A DNA stretch of 64,000 nucleotides from contig OY741282.1 in assembly GCA_963514095.1 (NCBI GenBank), positions 22,635,827 through 22,699,826 of the forward strand. Reading direction: 5' to 3'. This DNA is from Eutrigla gurnardus (lineage: Eukaryota; Chordata; Actinopteri; Perciformes; Triglidae). Each line of letters starts with the position of its first letter. Position 1 is the stretch's first letter. Positions 46,835-57,391 of the stretch are shown in pieces. The notes under the pieces were generated by a model. It was not told the DNA's origin. It made no database searches and saw nothing but the letters and a program-made list of their open reading frames with translations. The translations under genes and the position numbers were made by a program.

Positions 46835-49800
46835 GCTATTTTTGCAATGCACTGTTTCTATTATTTCATCAATACATTACAATTTAATGCCATAATGCAA
46901 AGTGCCCTAGCATTATTTTTTTTATCACTGAAGTTGACACGTTTTACCACTAGAGGTCAATAAAGCCACAAACCTGACTCAGGGATGTCCAACCTTTGTA
47001 CTCATTCATGTGGTCATGTAAAAAAACTTCATTCAAACTTTAAAACGTTCCACATCTTTCACACATTCAGGCTATTATTCAACATTAAAATCCCATTAAA
47101 ACCTCTTTAGATTTTTAAACTTCCTTTAAAGCGTTCTAACAGTCTTACTATGCATGTATTGGAGTGAATGTTTCAGAGCTTTAAAATCTTTTCAAATTAG
47201 CAAACTTGCTCTTGTTCCTACAACTTTCACTCTTCGTACATAATTTCAGGTCAGAATGGGGGTAAATTTGTCCTTTTTCATTCAACGTCACCATGGAAAC
47301 AAGCAGATCAGTGAGTTTGACCACAGGAGGCTGAAAGTACGAGGATCTCCAACCAGCTGGAGACTCAATGAAACCTCTTCCTCACACTAATGTGGGCACG
47401 TTATCTTTAGCAGTGCTGGAAGATGTAGTTTTAAAATCTGGACAGAGCCATGCTTTCTGTTTCTGGTCTTTATGCTACACTAAGCTATGCTAAGCTAATA
47501 GCCACCCATTCAGCACCACAATTGATCCCCTCATTGAACCCTTGGCAAGAAAGTGAATGAGAGCATATTTCCACAAAGTTTTAAACTATACCTTTAAATG
47601 TCCAATAAATCCTCCAAACAGCCTTTTATGATTTTGAATGTAGGAATTTAGCTTTTTACATTGCAATAATAGCATATTTACTGAAGTTAAGGATCTAAGT
47701 GCTTCTTCCACCATTGAAGTATATAACCGAGTAATAGTACCAGATATAGATATTTATCAGAATGGCCCACCAGTATTATAACTATCTTCATGTTTGGACA
47801 TGAGATAAGCTATCTCCTCCCTTTTTCCCCCATTGAAAGGCTATCAAACTGCACCCATTTGTGTTGGCTCCACTGGATTCAAGCACGTTTGTACTTGAGT
47901 GCTTTGAAATTGCTGATTTTCATGACAGAATGCTGTCCATTGGGTAAAAGCTCCGCCCATGGAGTAATGACAGATTTACGCCCTGTCTGTCTCCATTCCT
48001 ATTGGTCCATTCTGGAGCCTGTAAGAAGAACCTGGCTGTGATTGGCTGTCAGCAACCGGAGCATAGTCTCACATAAATACAGATCTGATAGATACAGTGG
48101 AACGGAAGCCACGTTCATTCAACAGTATTTTTCCATCATAACCAGATCACAAGCTCGACAGCAAACATGGCAAACCCCAAAGTTTTCTTTGACATCACTA
48201 TTGGTGGAAAGAGCGCTGGCAGGATTGTTATGGAGGTAAGATAACTTTTTAGTCACTTTGAACTATGGTCCTTTTTATTAATGTTTAAAGACTGTATATA
48301 TTGACCTGTATAATGTAAAGATCTAACGTCCGTGTTTTTGCAGCTCCGAGCTGATGTGGTCCCAAAGACTGCAGGTAAAGAAACGTTCACAATGAGGAGA
48401 CAGCTTTGGAACTACAGAGCTGCTGCTTTGGCTTTTTCCACACAACTTATGATTGGCTATGTATCAAACCTGACAATATTTTTTCTGAACATGGGGTGCG
48501 GCTGTGGTTGAGAGCCTGAATAACCAGTTGCAGAGCCAAAAGTGAGCGAACGTTGTGGTACAAGGTGTGCTATGCTGATACCAGAAGTAGGAAGAAGGAA
48601 GAGCAGCAGTAAATGTGGCTGTGTTGATGAATGTTGTGTAGTGCACAGCAAGCGCCACCAGAGGTCGCCCTTTATAGTGTAACAGAAAACGGCACCTGAC
48701 TGGGTTTACTTGTTGTCTGCTGAGTAAAGTGAAGGGGGTTAGCCCTGAAGTTAGCCACATCTTCAGGCCCTTAAGGTGGACTGGCCCTAAAGGTGGATGA
48801 GCTGTACTGTGCCCAAGACTAGAAACCGCTCATGTGGTTTGAGATGGAGACTCCCGTTCTAATGCAATACATTGTGCTTATTAATGCTCTAATGAAGTAA
48901 CATGTCTTTATTTTACAGAAAATTTCCGCGCGTTGTGCACCGGAGAGAAAGGTTTCGGTTACAAGGGCTCCACATTTCACCGAGTCATCACTAGATTCAT
49001 GTGCCAGGTACAGTGAAGGCAAAGGGATTTGTTTCCTCGTTTCAGATTCAACCTGAGCTAATACATCTGTGATTACTCTTTTCACAAATGCTGAGTGAAC
49101 TGAGCCTTTTGTTTTGTTTTGCAGGGCGGAGACTTTACCAAACACAATGGAACCGGAGGCAAATCCATCTATGGGGAGAAGTTTGCAGACGAGAACTTCA
49201 AGTTGAAGCACACAGCAAGTGGCGTACTGTCCATGGCTAACGCTGGACCCAACACCAACGGGTCCCAGTTCTTCATCTGCACGGCTAAGACCACCTGGTG
49301 AGCTCCACATTGACCCTCGTTGCATTCAGGTTTAAGCAACAGCTACGCTTATTTCAGATGTTCATCTTGTCTCTCCAGGCTGGACGGTAAGCACGTGGTG
49401 TTTGGCAGCGTTGTGGAGGGCCTTGACGTTGTCAATGCAATGGAGGCAGTAGGCTCAGAGGATGGTGCAACTTCAGCCAAGGTCGTCATCGCTGACTGTG
49501 GACAATGCTAGTGCCACAAAGCTCCTTCAGTTCACATGCATCCGTCACCATCCACAGTTAACCTTTCAGATCTGTGTCATCAGTAGAAGAAACACCCAAT
49601 CAGCCCACTTTCTCCTCTAAAAATATTGATGTTGTTGCTGTTGTGTTTTCTACCTTCTAAACTGTTCTTTGAGGACCAGATTTCTCAACAAAATCTGAGT
49701 AAATAAAACAACTTGAAAGTTTACTTTGTGTAAGTCCTCTTATTCATGCTCTGTTCTTAATGTTTTTGTAAAAAATGTGAGTAATGTGAATGTTTATAGT

Positions 49801-50103
49801 GATCTATAATGATTGTTTTTTTTCATTTTACATGAAGTCAAAAAATCTAATATTTCTATCTACCTCTATTTAACACATAATATAGTAGAACAGCACCAAG
49901 AGAGAGTTTTTCTTATTATTTCTGATTAAGTACATTATTTATTAAAAACAAAGTTGTCAATGTTCAGTGTTATTTACAATAAGAACATAGAAATAAAAGC
50001 CTAAAAACAACTTGAAGCACACAGATTAAGGCATCAAAGGCCAGTTTCTCCTTCAATGAACCTCTAACAGAGTCCATCACAATACAAAAACTCAATTCAA
50101 AAG
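46835..50103 (+). repeat. tandem duplication unit 4 (about 3.27 kb) with cyclophilin copy 4
   Basis: It matches units 2 and 3 but lacks both mobile elements. The TTAA site is empty near 47126-47129 (CTTCCTTTAAAGCG), and the hAT target region near 48606-48632 reads GCAGTAAATGTGGCTGTGTT. Homology to the array ends at about 50103. Confidence 0.9.
48167..49511 (+). CDS. ppia: cyclophilin A-type peptidyl-prolyl isomerase, array copy 4
   Basis: Five exons: 48167-48235, 48344-48374, 48919-49007, 49125-49297 and 49379-49511, in phase, giving 164 residues. Exon 1 matches copies 2 and 3, but exons 3 to 5 carry the most changes: P58T (VITRF), N69K, T93-A94-S95, T97V, A103 in MANAGPN, and a changed tail (SVVEGLDVVNAMEAVGSEDG). 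R55, F60, M61, Q63, W121 and H126 remain. Loss of Pro58 next to the catalytic strand is unusual for cyclophilin A. Intron 2 is short (544 nt) because it lacks the MITE. AATAAA lies at 49702-49707. Intact, but possibly altered in activity. Confidence 0.9.
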
Positions 50104-51187
50104 AAGTCAAGTCTTCCTATAGGAAGGTCACCGTAAGAAAACCAAGACATCAAGAGAATAGAAACAGATATTGAGACCAACGACCAATCACAGCACAGTA
50201 AAACCGCAAATACAAAACATACAGATCCAATACTGCAAAGATAAAGACCATTATGGGGCTGAGAGAAAATATCCACGGATAGTTCACCAGTTTTATATGT
50301 TTTAACTGAGTGGAAAGCTTCTGAAGAAAGGACATCATGTTATTTGAGAGTCTCAGCAAAGGAAATCTCCTGACAACATGTAAAAAGAGAGAAGTTTTGA
50401 TTCGGGACTCTGGGAGCAACGTCATGCCTTCACAATACAATCCAAATATATTTTTATATATTTTTATATATTATACAAAAATGTTTTTGAATTATCCAAG
50501 ATCTCATGAAAATATCTTTAATGCGATAGAAATTTAGGGGGACTGAAGTGGCCCCTTGGGTAATTTATTGGCCCCTGAAGTAGCCAGCTATGATGCTAAT
50601 ATGAACACATTTTAACACACGATGCACAGAAATCGTCCCTGGCTTTGCAAGGCCGCAGTACAAAAAGACTAGAATCTTAGTTTGACATTTGGGGAAATAA
50701 TTGCATTCTTGGGTTAGATGAGGAGCTCAATACCACTTAATGTGTGTGTGCAGTAAGTATAAAGGCGATCAGCTTAGCTTAGCATAAAGATTTTAGTGTC
50801 AGTCTTTTAGCATGCTGTCTGTTGCCAACATAAGGTTCATATTCAGACACTTTTCTAAGGTTTCTTGTGTTAAAACGAGTTAGCTGGAAACAAATTTACA
50901 GCCAACTAACATTTAGATTAATGTGTAAATAAAAAAATGGATGAAACACATCACATTTGTGATGGAATGTTAGCTAGCTAGCTAGCACGGCAAGCTGACA
51001 GTGTGAGACAAGAGATGTATTTTCACACCAAACTAAATGATGACGACAACAAACTTGAACCTTTTTGAACTTTTAAACACAATTAAAACGGGATAAAAAA
51101 AAGTATCTCTCGCCCTTGACCTAGCGTACATATTTTTTTTCTGAAACAAGAAAGGGGCGGGACTTCACTTCTCTATTACCCGAAACC

Positions 51188-51313
51188 TCCTGTTTGTTTA
51201 ATCCGTAATCAAACAGGAATGTAAAAAACATGTTAGTTTTGAACTCTGGACAGAACTAGGCTAGCTGTTGCCTCCTGCTTCCAGTCTTTAAGCTAAGCTA
51301 AGCTAAGCTAAGC
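51188..51313. repeat. second good copy of the CTAAGCTAAGC dispersed repeat
   Basis: It runs from CCTGTTTGTTTAATCCGTAA to the fourfold CTAAG run near 51292-51313, parallel to the copy at about 3249-3402. The end has expanded to several tandem CTAAG units. Confidence 0.65.
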
Positions 51314-51969
51314 GCCTAATGCTTCAGCTCCGTACTCAGTGCACAATGGTATTGATCCTCTCAAATTCTACTCTTAAATCTCCACAGACTGTACAAATCC
51401 ACTAATCAGCTGTTTATTTACAGTTTTTCTGCATATGAAAAGTTTCCTCAATTCTCTTCCCCTCCACCTGAACTTAATTGCGGTGGCGGTTAAGAAAACG
51501 GCACGGACGAAGACCACGAGTCACAAAAAAATCAGTTTGATACTTGAGGTAATCATTAACAAAACGTATTAGAAAAGCTGGTTTAAATTTCAGCATCAGA
51601 TTCAGCCTCGTCTGTTGTTTTTCGTTAGCATGAGAACACAAGCCTCACTGAAGACCAAAGACTAAAGAGCGGACTGAGAGCTCTGCTGACATCCTGGCAG
51701 TTGGTAGCTTTTGCGACGGCATGTTTGTCGTATTGTGTCCCTCTGCTCTAAAATGCTTCTTGTGCTGGCATATTAGATGATCATGTTATCACACGTACTA
51801 CTCTGGACAGCTAACAGTCACTGTAAAGTTGAAGTGATAAACCGGACTGGAAGTGGTTCAACAGCCTCATTGGAGCACTATATGAGACTAAAGCACCATT
51901 CGGACTGGATTTATTTCTCCAAAGGAGGTCTGGTGAGTTTCTACCAAAGACTGCTTATCAGAAGTTGAC

Positions 51970-52560
51970 ATTGTCATGGTGACGTCACCTGTTGGTTTGT
52001 GGACAACTGTTTTGAACCCTCAAATTCAGCATTTTGGCCATCGCCATCTTGGATTTTTTGCAACCAGTGATAGGAAGTGATCATATTTGGACTGTGGAGG
52101 AGCGACGGGTGGATCCGATGAACACAAGTGGCAGAGTGGCAACCCGAGCAGCAACCTTACTGGATCTGGATCCATCTGGATTCTAGTTTGAAGCTGTTAA
52201 GTCAGCTTCATAATTCAAGGTCAACTTTACAGCTAAGTCTTAAAGTCATCGCTAACTGCATTGGTAGCATTGTAGCGACCTGTCAATCAGCAGCTAGCCC
52301 CGCCCCTCAAGCATACCCTGCATTATGGTCTATTTGACTCTAAATGGATCATGATTTACTAAATGAACATCATTTTGGATTGAAGAAGACTTAAACTAGA
52401 GCGTGAGACCATGAAATCATGTTTACAATGTTTACTGAAAAGTAAACAGAAGTAGGGTCATTTTCTCATAAACTTCTATATAATCAGAGAGGAGTCGCCC
52501 CCTGGTGGCCAGTAGAGAGAATGCAGGTTTAAGGCACTTCGATTTTTTCAGAACAGGATG
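51970..52560. repeat. dispersed teleost repeat with GCCATCTTGGATTTTTTGCA and GTCGCCCCCTGGTGGCC
   Basis: Successive phrases (GGCCATCGCCATCTTGGATT, CCCCGCCCCTCAAGCATACC, TGGTCTATTTGACTCTAAAT, GTAGGGTCATTTTCTCATAA, GAGTCGCCCCCTGGTGGCCA) match a repeat that I recognise from many fish genomes. The family name is not recalled. No target duplication could be fixed by eye. Confidence 0.6.
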
Positions 52561-54884
52561 TTGCTGCCTGGTTTCTACTGAGATTCTACTGTTTTTCTGT
52601 GAGCTAGTTGGTCCTCCTGGAATTAAAATCATACCATTGTATTTTAAAGTAGGTCTCTGCTTCCTTTTTATAATCTTCCATATTATAATTCCATATTATA
52701 ATTTAATATCCATATTATAGTTTTACTAATGGCTAACGGGCTAACACACAACATGAAGGCCAATTTTAAAATGTAATTTTGAAAACGCCTTTAGCTTAGT
52801 TTAGCTTTGTCCTATAATTTCACGGGGGTAAAAACAGCATCCTCCACCTGTGAAGTCAATCCTGTCCAAATGGGCTTTAGTCTCTGGTCTCTACTGGACG
52901 ACCTCAGATCGTCACACCGAAAACATCGAATAAAAAAAGAAAAGTCAAGGACTGTGAAATACATTGAACATGAACATAAATCATCGTATGTTGCTTTTCA
53001 CAAAGTCCTCATCACAGATGTAATAATGAACAGGCTACATCATGTGCTGGTTTAGACCTGGTCTCTGTGGGAGTTGTTCACAGCACTTTTAATGACACTT
53101 GCTGAATGTAAAAAAAAAAAGACCTGCAAAGACTAAAACTATAGGGGGAAAATCACTGAGCAAGGGACTTTTTTCTGTCCTTTTATCACAGGTTTAAACC
53201 TCGGTTCTGGATTAGAAAAGACAGTGTACCGAACCAGGAGGGTCCACATGAAATAAAGCTCCTTGGCTGGTTGATAACTGGCAGCGCAATGACGCTACTG
53301 GACCTGGACCTCCACCTTAACCAGTTTATGGGTCTGCTGTTCAATCCTGCACACTGTCGATCACTTGTACTCACTTTATTGTTGACATTTTGGTCTAGAG
53401 GTGGGGAGACCAAGGGATCTTATTGTAGATCAGGATAATAATAAAAAACACAATAAGAGATCGTGGTGAATTTTCCTTATCGGGATAATCATAAATATCA
53501 CCACAAAATACTTTTAAAAACTGTCTAGTTTAGAAAGTTGAGTTAAGAGAAGTGAAAAATTGAGCCTGATTTAAAAAAAATACAGGATACAAAAATATAT
53601 TTATTAAAAAATGTATTCATCCTTTATCTATGCAGGAAGACCTTATTGTTTATGATCTTTTTAAGATTATTTGATTGTTTTTCACTAAAAAGGAAGTTCA
53701 CTTAAAAAAGGATGTGTCTTTTCTGTGACACAATACAAAGTTGAAGAATTCAAACATATTTTAGATGATTGTGTTGTGGAATAATCATTATCATCACAAT
53801 AATTGCGCAAATCTCAATTTTGGCCAGGATAATTGTGACATGAACGTTTCATATCGTCCTGTGTCCATTTCGGTTCTCTTACATATATTTATATCCTCTA
53901 GCAAATGATAAATTATCATATGTTCCGGGTAAAGCAAAAACACACACAACACAAATTTGAATGATTAAAAATCTATGGTGTTTCGTGGTTGAGTGGAAAT
54001 TGAACCCTGGCTGAAGAGGTTCTTTGAATTTGACCTGTTGAACGACGACTGACGACTTTGTTGAGGTTAGGGAACTTTAATAAATAATTTAATACTAACG
54101 CCTCTATTATGCCCTCCATGAACAGACCAGCCAACCCCGACACCACCTGATGCAGGACCAGGACGTATCGCTGGGCCTGCTGGAGGGAAGGGGGACCCTG
54201 GGAGAACCAGAACCAGGACTGCATGGAGAAGAAGGTTGTCAGTCCCTGCTGCTGTAAAATCAGAGGGTTTCTAAGGAGTCGAAGCTTTTGTCCATAGAGG
54301 GCGCCAACGTCTACACAAAATTAAAGTTTTGTGTAGTGACTCTAATCAGGTGAGTTCAAGTGACTGACAGTTTGCATTAATTTCATCCACTTCTGGTATA
54401 ATTCAGCTCATTTTAAGACCCTCCTGGAGTCGTGGACACAATTCTAGAAAGTTCCTGAAACAAGAAAAGATGCACCAGAGGTGAGGCTTGTTATTGGGCC
54501 CTGCAGGCGATTAGCTACCAAAGATTCTGCTCATTCTTTGTACTTTTCTGCAGGTGCAGTGGCAGTAAAACATCAGCTCCCAGTGGAATGATCTGAAGTT
54601 AGATTAAAAAGTAGAGGGACGAGTCTTAAGCTCCTCCTGGCAGGTTGAATGAAATCATTTAGACGGACTAAAATGAGGGTTTCCTTGGACATTAAACATG
54701 TCACCTTAAAGGATACTGCTGGTTGATTTGACCATCCGGTGCTTGTGTTGTTTCCGAAGCTCAAATAAATAATAGTGAATGAATCGAGGCTGCAGATATG
54801 AGTCAGAAACCCTCCCTTGGTCCCATTACCTCCACCCAGTGGACCCAGTCCAGCTCCTGGTGTGTTTGTGTGTGCGTGTCTTTT

Positions 54885-56379
54885 TCAGCTCTGCGGCGCC
54901 GTCTTGCGGCTCTCTCTCAGGATGCCGTCCAGGCCGTTGAGCTGGCGGAGGAAACCTCGGTTGGGGATGACGCCTCTGTGGTCCTTCACCGTTTTGATGG
55001 CCTCCACCAGCGTCAGGTTCTGTCGGATCATCAGGTAGGCCAGCACCAGGGTGGCTGAGCGGCTCACTCCCACGGTGCAGTGCACCAGCACCTTACCTAC
55101 ACGCACGCACAGAGCACGACTTAAATCTGCTTCAGATGTTATACGTCTACATCTCCTTTTCCTTTCCTCCTTTTTATGGTTGCAACAGATTCTCCCAACT
55201 CACTTGTGTATGAAGTGGTGTGATTTTTTACGGTCTCTGCTAGTGTGAGATCCAACACACCTGCAATCGCCACAAATCGCCACAGGTGGCGCCAATGAGA
55301 ACAAAACGGAGATCTTCGGAGATTGAACTTTTACTTGATTAAACTATTTAATTTTGTGTTCTATGTCAAATTTAGAAGTGCAGCATTTTGTATTTTGCAA
55401 ATAAAAAAGTAATATAATGTAAATGACTTAATAAAATGAGAATTAATTAATTAATTATTTTAGATTCATGACGTCATTGTAACTAAATCTCAACATGTTC
55501 CCTATCACGTTCTCAGACTGACCTCCACTTGTCAAGGCTTTGTGGATGAACTCGGCGGCAGGATAGAAGTTGACGCTCATGTCAAAGGTCGGGGAGTCGT
55601 GAGCCTCGATGCCGTGGTAGGTGACGCTCATGCCGGCGTAGTACTCGGCGCCGCCGCGCCACTTGCTCTGGGCGCAGTTGAGGATGTGTGTGACGCCCAG
55701 TTTGACCAGCTCGCGCCGGTCCGATGCGATGTCTCTGCGGAGAAGAGGAGATTCTTCCAGCCCGGCATGTTTGTCTCAACATGCCAGATTGATAAGTTGA
55801 ACAAACCCTAAACTTATTATGTTTGACATAAGAAACTTCATATTCCAGCTTATTTTGGTGACATGTAAATAAATATATGACAACGGTGGAAGAAACTTTA
55901 AGTGTACAATGTAACTCCATTATGAGTCCTCAGTAAAAGTAGCCACTGTGCAGTAAAATGTCATCTTTAGCTGATATATAAATGTGCTATTATCACATTT
56001 CATTATTTACCAGCTGCACTATTGTAATGTAAAACAATCCAATAATATAACATGTATTATTCTAACATGAGTCATCCTGCATTATACTTTTACTTGTGGT
56101 ATTCTAAGTACCCTTTTTGCATGCAGGAGAGTATTTCTACAGTGTTTAACTACTTACTTCAGTGCTTCTTCCACCGCTGCTTATTATAATGTAAACTCAC
56201 TGGTCTCCGATGTAGAGCCGCGGCCACACTTCGTCTGCGTGGTTACAAGCCGTCTTGCCGGTGCACAGGAGTCTCTCCAGCTCGGACACAGTCAGCGTCG
56301 GGGAGACCCGCTCCGAGTCCTTCCTGTTCGGGGACCTGGAGCTGCTCCGGGACCGGGAGAACCGGGACATGAACGCCAT
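54885..56379 (-). CDS. dusp26: dual specificity phosphatase 26
   Basis: Atypical dual-specificity protein phosphatase, known in mammals to act on MAP kinases and other substrates in nervous tissue. Three coding exons on the minus strand: 56379-56201, 55734-55523 and 55096-54885, in phase, giving 200 residues (human 211). The catalytic P-loop HCTVGVSR has Cys at about 137 and Arg at 143; the general acid is Asp106 in EAHDSP. The start MAFMSRFSRSRSSSRSPNRK and the block LERLLCTGKTACNHADEVWP match DUSP26 and not DUSP13 or DUSP29. An Arg/Ser-rich N-terminus precedes the domain. The first coding exon has an acceptor five bases before ATG, so the leader is spliced. It is divergent to ddx56, with about 1 kb between start codons. 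Confidence 0.92.
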
Positions 56380-56661
56380 TTAATCTAAAACAACAACAAC
56401 AACAAACAAAGAAGGTCTCATAACATATTAAAACAATAAATAATAACACACACAGAAGACTGGGAATTATATATTATGAAGGGTAATAATTAATCCTCGG
56501 AATATTGTCGTTTTGAGTTTATGTAACAAATATGAACCTGTGGCTTTGTTTTGGTGAATGCTCGGTGAGATGTCTCTCTGTGACTGCAGCTGGAATCCTC
56601 TAAAGGTGAAAGGAAACACCCGGACCTGCTGGTTTCACACCGCCGTGATGATTTATTTTAC

Positions 56662-56830
56662 CTGTGTGCTGTTCGGTTCCGCGTCTCAGTGGTGCTGCTC
56701 CGCGGCCATGTTGACTCATTTATCGGCTGTGGGAGGACGGATGCTGATGCTGCGGAGCCTCCACCTCCAGACATCTTGTGTCCATCTTCTCAACAAGTCC
56801 TCGTGGAGACGCGCGTGACTCCGCGAGCCC
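56662..56830 (-). other. inferred non-coding first exon of dusp26, with upstream ORFs
   Basis: On the minus strand a donor (CACACAG then GTAAAATAAA at 56661) pairs with the acceptor GTTGTTTTAG at 56385 to give a leader joined to ATTAAATGG. The exon is CpG-rich and holds several ATG codons. In the spliced leader one frame of 20 codons ends with TAA directly before the dusp26 ATG. The outer end of the exon is not fixed. Confidence 0.5.
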
Positions 56831-57002
56831 GCCTTCAAACCCCCGGGGATGGTGCGTTCACGGAGATCCAGAGCGCTTCTCGTTGTTGTTGGGGATTCAG
56901 TTCTGATTAAATTATCGCTGTTTGTTTTTATATTTTATTGTTAACGAGATTCCATGTGGCGTTGGTGTTTGTCGCCATCTTCCGGTCAAATGGGGGAAAT
57001 CA

Positions 57003-57026
57003 GGGGGGGGGGGGGGGGGGGGGGGG
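57003..57026. repeat. poly-G run of 24 bases
   Basis: Uninterrupted G homopolymer between two divergent genes. The length may be affected by sequencing or assembly error. Confidence 0.9.
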
Positions 57027-57059
57027 ACGTAAACAACTTCACTGCGAGGTCCAACAGCT

Positions 57060-57245
57060 GTTGTATAGTTGTAAAGAAAATACATTTAAATACTCTGTTA
57101 CAGTAAAAGTACAAATACCATGCTGTAGAATTCCTCCGTTACAGTAAAACGTACTAATACCACAAAGTAAATCACTCTGTTGCAGTTCAAATACTCATAC
57201 TACACAGTAAAAATAGGCTGCAACAGTAAAAGTACTAATACCACA
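57060..57245. repeat. dispersed repeat of CAGTAAAAGTACTAATACCA words
   Basis: Four or five imperfect internal repeats of a motif close to TTACAGTAAAAGTACTAATA, related to the copy at 17264-17440. Confidence 0.6.
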
Positions 57246-57271
57246 TGTATAGTATTTAATTGCATTGTATT

Positions 57272-57310
57272 GAAGAAGAAGAAGAAGAAGAAGAAGAAGA
57301 AGAAGAAGAA
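57272..57310. repeat. (GAA)13 triplet repeat upstream of ddx56
   Basis: Thirteen perfect GAA units, 82 bases before the ddx56 start codon. Confidence 0.95.
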
Positions 57311-57391
57311 CGTCTGTGACGCGTTGGCGACGTGACGTCAAAATCGTGCGACGCACGTGTGAGCGTAGTGAGGACAGATGCGCAGGGAGAG

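Larger units (their letters stand above)
50104..54884. other. gene-free region between the cyclophilin array and dusp26
   Basis: No exon set with consistent frames and splice sites was found on either strand. The region is made of old interspersed repeats, including one at 51188-51313 and one at about 51970-52560. Part of the right end is presumably the dusp26 3' UTR. I recognise no RNA gene here. Confidence 0.55.
56831..57391. promoter_or_regulatory. shared dusp26-ddx56 intergenic promoter region
   Basis: The two genes point away from each other across this segment. It holds a 24-base G run (57003-57026), a dispersed repeat (57060-57245) and 13 GAA units (57272-57310). The CpG-rich part just before ATG 57392 (GTGACGTCA, then CGTGCGACGCACGTG) is the likely ddx56 promoter. 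Confidence 0.45.

Noticed and set aside
54885..56379. Assignment of the phosphatase to DUSP13 or DUSP29
   Set aside because: The N-terminus (FMSRFSRSRSSSRSP) and CTGKTACNHADEVWP match DUSP26 and not the DUSP13 or DUSP29 sequences that I remember.
56558..56910. Plus-strand ORFs of 73-86 residues upstream of ddx56
   Set aside because: They are antisense to the inferred dusp26 first exon and have no recognisable protein features.
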